The notes below the pieces were generated by a model. It was not told the DNA's origin, ran no database searches, and was given only the letters and a program-made list of their open reading frames with translations. Source: Akanthomyces muscarius (taxonomy: Eukaryota > Ascomycota > Sordariomycetes > Hypocreales > Cordycipitaceae). Taken from it: a stretch of DNA of 64,000 nucleotides. Numbering within the stretch: position 1 is the stretch's first letter; every line of letters starts with the position of its first letter. Shown here one piece after another: positions 55,014-64,000 of the stretch. The stretch is taken from NCBI RefSeq assembly GCF_028009165.1, contig NC_079241.1, positions 2,790,001 through 2,854,000 on the forward strand. The letters run 5' to 3'. Position numbers and translations under genes: made by a program.

Positions 55014-57175
55014 ATGGAGTCGTACAGAAGTAGCAGATCTGTTTCCCGCATCCCTTCCTCTCCTCCCGCTTCCGAGGAGGACGAGCTCTTTCACCAAGTC
55101 TTTGACTGGAACTCCTACTACCAGGACACCCAAGACTTTGGTGCCTTTCCCTCGTCGGTCCCCTCCGTCGCTCAGTCCAACTGGCAGCTGCCCGAAGACT
55201 ACTACCAAGTGTCCAAGGAGTTTGCCGGTGCCGAGTCGTACCCAATTGATGCCTTCTCCCTCGAGTCCCTGCAGAGCGACTTTTACAGGATGAATGCCTC
55301 GTTTCGCGCTGAAGAGGACGACGAGGCTCCGTCCCCGCCTTCCGACTACAACACTAGCCACTCCCCACCCGAGCTAGATCCCGCCGGGAGCACCTCACCC
55401 TCGGAGCACTCTGGCTCGTCGTCGTCGGTCCTCGACGCGGCGCATGATGCTCACTATGCCAGGATCGCGTTGAGCGAGGCCAAGTCCCACGACGATGAGT
55501 GGACCTACCCCCAGGGTGAGCCGTCTCCCAAGCAGCTGCCTGTCGGGTACCCAAGCCACGTCCGGTTGCATGATGCAAGGTCGCCAGAGGCTGCCGCTGC
55601 TGCGGCGAGTCTCAAGCGTCGCCGTTCCAGTAATGAGGTCGAGAAGAGGCACCGTCAGCTCCAGGATCCCATGCAGACCGCAGACGTGCGCAAGACGGGT
55701 GCATGTGTACCCTGCCGTGTCTCCAAGATTCGTGTAAGTCATTGGTCGCCACTGTTCCCGCATGCATGCAAGCCATCTGCTTTGCTGCCCAAAACCGCTC
55801 GTGTGTGCCATATTCGCTGACTTACACACCCGTTGCACCCAATGCAGTGCCATGAAAATGGTGTGTGTCCCACGTGCCGGAAGGCGTTCCCCGACCACTC
55901 CCACCTTGTATGCAGCCGTGTCACTCCCGGTATGACATGGCCCGTGATTGGAAGGATCCCAGGTACGGATCGGCCCCGCCACCCCTGTCACCGATAAGCA
56001 CCCCACAGCTAACCGTCCCGCTTACAGACATCTGGTCCGAAGATGCTGCCGAGGAAGAGATGATGTGCAGCGGCCCGCGCTTTCACACTGGCAATCCCAA
56101 AAAAATCCTCCTCTACCTCACCAAGGATTCTTCCTCCCCGCCGCTCAAAGTCACCGTGCAGGCATACCGCCCGCATGGGGACGCCAATGAGACTGGCGGC
56201 CTCCGTCTGGCCGACTTTCCCCGCGATGAAGTCCCAAGCCACGGACAGCTGCAGAGGTGGGTCGAGGAAGAGATCAAGCGTGAGCACACAACCAAATTCA
56301 GGTTCGCGCTCCAGAGCTTCATGCTCGCCTACCACCAGGATGGTGAAGGCCTCCCAAGAGTAAGCGAATTTTTTTTCCCGACCTGTTGCAAGCTTGCCGC
56401 TGACATTTTGAAGCATCGCCTCGTGAGCAATGTGCACAAGCTCAACTGCTTCTTCCGCATCTGGAAGACCGACGCATTTTGGTGCCGTGACCCGACCAAC
56501 AAGTTTGTCAGCCTCCCCCTCTCCGTGCAAGCGCGCTTGAGAAACATTGCCCGACAGGGTGCGCGTTTTATCGAGCACGACATCCTCAGGGAGCTGGACG
56601 AGATTCTCGCCCAGCAGGGTTCCACCAAACCTGACGAGCGCCTCGCCATCTGGGCCAGCTTGTGGCAGCTCATCCTCATCTACCGCGAGACGCTGGCTGC
56701 CTTCAAGAAGCACATGGGCAGTGTCGCCAAGGAGTCTGATGAGTTTGACCCCATTGGTAAGCGCCACCACTCCTATCATTCCATGATAGTCGCTAACACA
56801 TTCGCAGCTGCTGAGCACGCCAGAACGTACCGCTGGATGGCAGACATGGTCTTCCCTCTGATGACCACCTTTTACCATTACCAGTTCCGCACCAAGAAAA
56901 GCCTCGAAGTTTCTCTTGACTGGCTTTCCTCTTCCAAGTACCCCAGCAAGGCGTGCAAGAGCAAAGTTCTTCAGATGACTGCCAAGCACCTGTTTGAGTC
57001 TCGCAAGGACTTTTACACACGCGTCCAGGGATCTTCGCACGAGATTGACAAGCTGCTGGCTGTTCTGGTTGTCAACCACGAGCTGAAGAAGCTCAATGCT
57101 CGTCGCCGAAACCCCAAGTCGAGCAAGTCCAAGGGCTCACGACATGACGATGAATGTGACGATGATGACGAGTAG
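55014..57175 (+). CDS. Zn2Cys6 transcription factor
   Basis: Four exons (55014-55733, 55848-55962, 56028-56756, 56808-57175) encode 643 residues. The N-terminal 225 residues are acidic and Ser/Pro-rich, a possible activation region. The binuclear cluster uses C231, C234, C241, C247, C250 and C262: CVPCRVSKIR | CHENGVCPTC, then an 11-residue gap. Spacing 2-6-5-2-11 is longer in the last loop than the usual 6-9. Intron 1 falls exactly between R240 and C241. The remaining ~370 residues are a helical fungal regulatory region (KILLYLTKDSSSPPLKVTVQ, LNCFFRIWKTDAFWC, LAIWASLWQLILIYRETL). The basic tail has NPKSSKSKGSRHDD. The 51-nt third intron is frame-preserving and stop-free, so a retained form would add 17 residues. 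The ATG at 55014 is the first in frame; upstream only a GTG. Targets unknown. Converges on rtg2 (143 bp). Confidence 0.85.
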
Positions 57176-57318
57176 GAGGAAAATTTCTTCTGTGAATGAT
57201 TTGATGATTTTGATTGGCATTTCCAGCGAATGAAAAAAGAATGAGAACGATAGCATGACTTGAAATAGTTAGTGGCCAACCAGTGGTCTAATATATTGTT
57301 GACTTGTTTTGATTACCA

Positions 57319-59148
57319 TCACGCGCGTTTGTAAACCGTGACGAAAACCTTTTTCGGACTGCCCTCTTCCTTGTTCTTCGTGGCCGACTTGATCTTGTCA
57401 ATCAGTCCTTCTTCGTCCAGGCGCCTAGCATGGTCGCAAGCAATGCCAATGGACAACGTCACCACACGGCTGTTTTCTTTCTGCACAATCTCAGACTTGA
57501 ATTCCACGGCGCGCCTGAGTTCATCGGCAGAGGCTGGCGAGAACGGAAGGATCTCGGCGATGGCACCAGCGACGGCACCCAGGTACCGAGTCCAAAAGAG
57601 GGTTTCGCTGCCGTATCGTCTGATGATGGCAATGAGGCCTTGCTCAAGCTGCGCGTCTGCGGGCGAAAGAAACGAGCCCCATCTCGTCGCGAGCGCGATA
57701 CCGAGCAGAGCGCGCGACAAGTGCGTTAGACCAGGGCATCCGGGGGCCCGGATGATGGAGGTGTGAAGGGAAATGGAGGCGTTGGTGTCTGCTTCGTGGC
57801 CGGCTCGCGTCCACAGCTCTTTGATGAACAGGTATCCTAGACCCGGCGCGAGGATGGTGGGCATGTTGTCGACAATGGATGGGTCCGGAAGACTGGACAG
57901 CAGAAGCTCCAAGCCGGCATCAAATATGGGCTTGTCGACTGGGTTGATGTCGGCCAAAACTTGCAGGGGGTTGCTTTCACGGATCTCGGGCGGCAGCATC
58001 ATTTGCAGAGCACCTTGACGATTAGAACCCCCGCTAAACGTGACGTGGCCAATGTTGGGAACTGCGCCGATGAAAGCCTCCACAACATGGACAATGGCGG
58101 GAAACTGCTTACGGCGGCGCTTCGATAGACCATAAATCTTTCCATCGTATTCGGTATTGATCTTCAGCATGCGCTGCGTCTCCTTGAACTTGGCACCGTC
58201 GACGGTGTAAGTGGAGATGGACGGAATGGGGTAGGGCTTGATGGCATCGTCGTGCATGAGCATGGTGCCGTAGCCCCGGAACCCGCCACCGCACATGTAC
58301 ACATCAACATTGGCATCCTCGCCCCTCTCATGCGCCTCCCTGATGGCCCTGAGTGCCGGAAACTTGGCGCAGAGTCTATCGTACACGGCCTTGATGCCCG
58401 TCCGCAGCGTGTCAATCTCGGCCTCTTGCGTTTCCACCGACTGCTGCTCGAGCAGCCGAATCAGCTTCGCCGCGCCGTAGGGCAGACTCGTACCCGCCAT
58501 GGCCGCCTCGACCATGTAGCTGGGCGTCGCGGTGTCGACCCACGTCATCTGGACGCTGCCGCCGCCGAGGTCGAGGAAGAGCGCGCCGCCGGGAACGCCG
58601 ACGAGGCTGCTGCGGGTGCCCATGACGGCGCCGCAGAGCGTCTCGACCTCGGGCGCGAGGATCTGCACGCCGAGCCCGTCCGTGGCGGCGCGGATGGCGT
58701 CGAGCATGTCGCCGGCGTTCTCGGCCCGGCGCATGGCCTCGGTGGCGAAGATGTACGTCTGGGATGCCGGCACGCCGTGCGCGACGGCGACCTGGCGGAA
58801 GCTGGCCACCGTCTCGGCCACGTCGATGACGGTCTGCTCCGGGAAGATCAGCCCGCCTCCGGCTGTGGGAGACGGCGTGAGAGCGTCAAAGAGTGATATG
58901 CCGGCGCGCGTGGAGAAGAGAGGGTTGAGGAGCCGTGAGAATGGCGGCGCTAACGACGTGATGGAGAAGCGGACGCCGTTGCTGGTGACAATGTTAGCAA
59001 CGCAACGGACAGGTACAAGGTCGCGGATGTGAATAGGCGCCTACCTGCCCATGTCGACAATGGCGTATAGATGATTGGCCGCGCTAGGGCGCCATTGCGG
59101 CAGTTTTGTCGACAGGTTGTCGATGGTGACAATGTCGGTGACGGGCAT
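57319..59148 (-). CDS. rtg2: Retrograde regulation protein 2 (Ppx/GppA fold)
   Basis: Two exons, 59148-59045 and 58981-57319, encode 588 residues, the same length class as yeast Rtg2. Rtg2 is a cytosolic sensor of mitochondrial state with an exopolyphosphatase/GppA-type actin-like ATPase fold; in yeast it relieves Mks1 inhibition and also acts in SLIK/SAGA-like complex. The phosphate-1 motif VDMGSNGVRFSI spans the intron junction (about 32-43). Phosphate-2 is LDLGGGSVQMTW near 168-180. YIFATEAMRRAENA and MCGGGFRGYGTML are further family hallmarks. The C-terminal half shows the Rtg2-type extension (FSGGSNRQGALQMMLPPEIR). The GNG codon split (AG|C) restores Ser in MGSNG, confirming the splice. 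Filamentous-fungal function is not established. Confidence 0.93.
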
Positions 59149-62100
59149 TGCGGCGGAAGCTTTCAGCCGGAGGGCTGACGTTACGGGAAATGGCTATAAT
59201 TTGAGAATGTCCGGCATATGGGCTTCTCGCGAGAGACGAGGCTGAGTACTTTTTTTGCCACGATCGAGTCTATTGCCGCCGTTGCAGTGCAAAATCATGC
59301 TCGTGAGGCTTTCCGTTTGTGGTTTGGCAAAAATATTGCGGGGCACAAAGCCCGCACCGAAATGGCTCTTGGTTTGAGCACGCACTCGCGGCACTGCATT
59401 ACAGGGCTATGACATGCATATGAGGCTGCAGCAGCTGAACTACGATTTCGCGGGGAAAGCACAAGCACACAAAATTTCTTCCAGTCTCCTCTCTGACCAA
59501 ATCAACGGTCGCTGCGTTACGCTGTATAGTGCTATTGCTTCGGTTGGCGACGGACCAGCAGCGCTGGTGGGCAAGCGGTGCTGGCTTGACGGACAGGTAA
59601 CAGAGGGTGCAGTCATGTTGGGTGCCTACGGGTGATTCCGAGTCGAGCAGTAATCCACGGCAATTTGTGGGATTTGATCGGAATTGCTTGAGGCCCACTG
59701 CGTTTTTTTTTCTTTTGGTGAGCGACGGGGAAGTCGTCCTGCTGTGGTGGTGGCGTCGATGGTTTTTCCTCTTTCGACACTATTTCAGCCGTCTTTCTTT
59801 GTTGAAATAAGAAGAAAGCACCTCATTTTTGCTTGCTTTTCCTGTTCTCCCGCGCCTTTCGCATTTTATATAATCGAGACATCTTGCTTCATTCTCGTGT
59901 CGTGACCGGTGCGCGCATGGCAGCCTGTTCCCGCGTATCGTAGACATTCCAACACTTGGCTCTGTCTACTGGCTGGAGCTATATTTATTGGCTGGACGAG
60001 GCTCTATAGAAGTTTATCGAAAGCCACTGCGCCGCGGCGCCCGTAGCAAGTACGTAGAGATCCGTGCCATCTGCCATCTGCCAGGGCCCGTGCCGCGCGC
60101 TGAGGGGCCGGACCGTCTGCGCGCGGATGATCTGGGGTCTGTGGCCGGACAAAGAGTAGACGGCGCATCGACGCAAAACGACTGGACAAGAGGCAGCTCT
60201 GTTTGCTACGCTACGCCACGCTCCATCGCGTCCCATAATTGCCCGGGGTTAGAAGAGAATGAAACGAAAAGAAGGAAAAAAAAAAAGACAGTCCTGCGGC
60301 CGTTGGGCCGGTCCTGTACGCCTTACTGATAGTAGTTGGCAGGCGAGGCGCACGCCAACGCATGCACATGTACGCATGGGCTTTGTCTTTGCGCTCTCTT
60401 TGCTTCTTGGCCCTTTCTTTTCTTTTTTGTGCCTTGCCGCCGACAGGACGCATCATGGCCCGAGCTCCGAGAGACACTCGTCATGTAGGTCACCAAGTCA
60501 AACATTCGGGCCAACAACTGAGTGGCCTGGTGGGGCAGAAGCAATATCTCTGACCAACTGTTCCTGCGTTGACAAGGGCCCCTTTCTCCCCTGCCTGGCC
60601 CGGGGGAATCTGGCCGCCCGGGCCAGGCTGGGGCGAAAGCTCGGGGCAATGGATAATAAAGAAGCAATTATCCTGGCTTGCCCAGGAACGCGTCGCGCGT
60701 CGCGGGCCATTGGCCACTTTGCAATGGGAAAAGCGTTATGAATTGGCAGTCCGCTTTTCGTGGAGCAATACCTTTTTACAAGGACTTGCTTAAACCTCTG
60801 TGACACTGCAGTGCACAGATGGTGGTGCGACCTTGCTTCGGAGAAGCTGGCCGGGCCAGGATAGATCCCAGCTGTACCGAGTACGAGGCGTGAATGTCAG
60901 TGTGCACAGCTCATGCTGAGTTCTGATTCGTCAATGGCGAACATATTATATTTCTATCTCAAAAGAACCCCCCCAAAATGCAATGAAGAAGCCCTTTACA
61001 ATTTTGCCGTCTGCAGACTGACTTGAAGAAGATGCAGGTGCGGACAGTCTTTCCCTAGACCTTGGGAGCAATGGGCTTGTGGCTACGTCACTGCGTCATG
61101 CAAGCAGACAGAGATTGGCCCACGAGCTAAAGCCAGGCCGTGTCTAAAACGTGTCTAATCGAATCGATTGCCAGGCTACGCCAGCGATTGGGGAGTGCGC
61201 CGTCCAATATACTTGCGATGCTCGGTGTGGAATGCATGACGCAGCGGCGGCGGGCAGGTATCGCGGGTCATCTCCATCTCCATGTGCCTAGCGCTTCCCA
61301 CCACCGGTAATGCCACGAGCCTATCCGTAATGCGTCATGGATTGCTAGTTCTCATCGTGGAAAAGAGCAGTGACAATGCACATCCCTTTCTCTGGGTTGA
61401 ATTAATGGAGGTGTGGAATCATTGCCATCTGCTGTTTCTGCAGCAACCTTTGTCGCATCACGCATACATGCCCGAGAGCGGGCCTCTTTACACAGCCCCC
61501 AAGGTCTGGAAACCCAACATGCAGGCGTTCATCGCAAGTCATCTTTGCTATCCTTGGTACGTGTGCTCAAAGTTCTTTTTTTTTTGTGATCAGCCGTTGT
61601 GTATTGTGCCGCCAAGCCTGCATTATCACGCGGGGGAGAAAGAGGCTTGCTTGCTATCCGCATGCTCACGCCACAGGGTCGAATAGCTGCAAGCACAATG
61701 GTTTGGTTGGTGCAGAGCCCACACACATCGTGGTGTACCAGTACGCGCCGCATGGAGGAGAGGCAAGGTGTGAATGGCTTGCAGGGGATGCTTTGTCACT
61801 TTGTGATGGAACGATGTGCCGTGTCCAATCATCTCGTCGGCGACGCGCACAGCACGAGGCCGGCCGTTGAATGGGTAGCTTCAACGCAAAGGTGTGTGTG
61901 GTAGTCGATGTAAGCTGAGCTCAAACTACTCTGAAGCACAAAGCTGGCAGCTAGTTGGCAACTAGTGGTTGTCGGCTAGTTGAGCGACGAAGCAGGATGC
62001 CGAGCCTTTTTTCTTTTTATAGCCCCATTGCGCTGTAAGCCATCATGTGTCTGGTGTTGGTGTGCAAGACAACTCTCCGTGTGTTTCAACGGCAAAACAC

Positions 62101-64000
62101 AAAAATAGCGCCCATCGTACCGAGTCAACAAGATGCCCGAGGCTATTCTTGACTCGAGTGGCTGAGTCTGAGTGGGAAGCGTACTGGTAAGGTGGTAAGA
62201 GACGGTCGTGAGCGTCGTACTCTAGCCAGCAGCTACGCCCAATGTGGTCTAGCGAGGTGTCGCCAGGCACGGCCCGGGTTGGTCGAGAGGGTGTCGAGTC
62301 CCACTTTCTCTAGCACCCCACCTTGCACACTTTTTACCAACCGCGTTAATGACGCGTTGCTTTCGCGCCAGTCGCGTTTCACGGCGACGTTCAGACACCA
62401 GCGCATTCCCACATTCTTTTTTTCTCTCTGGCGTGCAGGCTGCCTTGGGGCTGGCACCAATAGTGGCGATGCATCCTTTACGACGCAGCGAATGTCGAGT
62501 CCGAAGCAGCCCTCTCCTCGGGCCATTTCTTTACAATGGTCTCTTTTTTTTTTTTGGTGCTCACGGAAACCGACCTAGTCCGCTCAAACCGACCATTACG
62601 CTCTAACAAAAGCCACGAAAAAAAGCAAGGGAAAAAGTTGCATTGGTGCATCTGTAGACGGGGCGGGGAGGCGTAATTGGAAGCACACATGACCGATTTA
62701 GGGCCGGGCAGTGATGGGAAGATGCAATCTGTCTGGCTACGGAACTTGTTGGGGTGCCGGCGAGGGTTGCAGCCAACCACCCTCCTTCGCCGCGGGTCGC
62801 AATTGCACACACAGACACACTCCTGCCGCAACCTTTTTTGACAACGGCCGCTGCCGGGATGAGACATCGGGACATGACGGTGTGCCAGCAACCCAGAGCC
62901 AAGGAAATCGGCAAAAAGCAACGACGAGGAAATTTCGACAAATGGGACAGTGGCATACAGAGACAACTGACGAGATGTGCCGAGTCGACGTCGCATTTTA
63001 GACTGGTGACTGGGTGGGGACTTGCACCTTGTTTTCTGTAGCTGAGTGCTCGACACCAATGGTCTCAGAGTGTGCTTGACCGCCGTCGACAATTGAGGTC
63101 CAAAAGGCAAGTCATGTAGATTGGCCCACCACGGGCACGCCCGTAGGCTACGGAGCTAGCTTGGTCTTTCTTCCAACGATCAAACACTCGTGAGCAAAGG
63201 AATGATAGTAGTCAGACTGTAAGACTCGGAATTAATCGAGGCATCAGATGATGTCTGGCGTGTGGTGGTGGTGTGGCGCACGTTCCGGCCGGCCGCCATG
63301 CGGCATGAACGGTGGGATATGGGGCGGGAGGTACGGGAGCGCATCCCATGGGGTTCATGGACGAGATATCGATTTTTGCCATTATTGTATAAAAGATGGC
63401 CGTATTGACGATGCGACCGAGATTAGGGTGGCCTGGTAATTTGGCGGTAAAATTGGACAATGAGGCTTAGACCACTTGGTAGCAGACATCAGGGTCCTGC
63501 GACACATTGATTGTCTGTCGTAGTTGCTAGTCCAGCCATGTCATTCTGACTGTCCGCGACTGCTCTCTGGCCGTCCGTTGCTGCACCAAACTGTGCTACA
63601 TTGTCCCGAGAAACAAAACAAAAGTACTCGGTACAACAAAAACAATGTCTCTGGGTGAATCTCTGGCCGGGGCTCTCAGGGTCCCCGCGAAAAGAAAGGG
63701 ACCTTGGAGGGGCGCTCCGTCCATCTACTGGTACGGCAGCTCCCCGGAGCGAATGCAGCATGCACGTTGAGCTGGGGGCAGCCCCTGGATGGATGAATTG
63801 GATGTCTTGTTCATCGTTCGTGGCGGTTAATCAACTGGGACGTGCAATGCTGGCCTCTGGGGGTCGTTGGGGGCAAGCATGGGGGGAGAGGGGAAGAGGG
63901 CTTGCAGGCCAGGCAGGACCCGGTTCACCGCATTTACATGATTACTCCCAGGGCCGCGCAGCGCTAGCGAGAAAAGGACCCTGGATGCGACCGGTTCCTT
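59149..64000. other. Gene-poor right-hand interval
   Basis: No gene is supported in 4.85 kb. Open frames up to 210 codons on either strand lack domains and consist of low-complexity translations. TACCAGTA/TACTGGTA octamers occur at 61736, 62182 and 63726. It may be a long promoter for a gene to the right, a non-coding transcript, or simply gene-free sequence. Confidence 0.5.

Noticed and set aside
62478..63110. 210-codon minus-strand frame
   Set aside because: Basic, Ser-rich translation without domains; in-frame low complexity and no supportable gene structure.
1..64000. CRISPR array, prophage, insertion sequence or intact transposon
   Set aside because: Eukaryotic gene structure throughout; no repeat-spacer array, transposase, integrase, reverse transcriptase or long terminal repeats seen.

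Overview
The window is nuclear DNA of a filamentous ascomycete. The genes are GC-rich and carry short spliceosomal introns (about 39-270 nt) with GTRNGY donors and CTAAC-like branch points. The gene set is typical of Sordariomycetes: a seven-helix PTH11-type receptor, a Zn2Cys6 regulator, a questin-oxidase-like protein, COP9 CSN4 and a large DUF8004-type protein. A hypocrealean fungus is my inference; nothing in the sequence names the species.

Layout. After about 4.2 kb without a recognisable gene come a large coiled-coil protein (4228-8094, +), DNA polymerase IV/lambda (9119-11518, +), a Pmp24/PXMP4-type peroxisomal membrane protein (12367-13364, +), a PTH11-like receptor (14209-15581, +), a small Tyr/Gln/Pro-rich protein (15648-15932, -), CSN4 (16538-17850, +) and an SGNH hydrolase (18047-18927, -). 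About 3.5 kb follows (18928-22455) that holds a purine-rich minisatellite with a G-quadruplex motif and several protein-like but broken fragments. It reads as a decayed island. Next come checkpoint clamp loader Rad17 (22456-25041, -), a questin-oxidase-like protein (25325-26651, -) divergent from a UBE3D-like ubiquitin ligase (26987-28491, +), an unknown multi-pass membrane protein (28701-30021, -), a RING-less SNF2/Rad5-like ATPase (31468-34893, +), bifunctional AICAR transformylase/IMP cyclohydrolase (35361-37285, +), an F-box protein (40038-42677, +), a DUF8004-like protein (43157-46613, -), a dimeric alpha/beta-barrel protein (49333-49935, +), a glyoxalase-fold protein (50409-50908, +), a Zn2Cys6 factor (55014-57175, +) and the retrograde regulator Rtg2 (57319-59148, -). 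The last 4.8 kb has no gene I can support.

Functionally this is a housekeeping and regulatory neighbourhood, not an operon or a metabolite cluster. Three products belong to DNA damage tolerance or repair (Pol4, Rad17, the SNF2 protein) and three to ubiquitin/Nedd8 control (CSN4, UBE3D-like, F-box), but they are scattered and no co-regulation can be read from the layout. Many neighbours are convergent with short 3' gaps (66-480 bp).

I found no clear new multi-gene system. The best leads are the decayed island, an octamer (TACCAGTA/TACTGGTA) strongly over-represented in intergenic DNA, a Zn2Cys6 domain with unusual spacing, and several uncharacterised conserved-looking proteins. All exon coordinates were derived by hand from splice signals and reading-frame closure.
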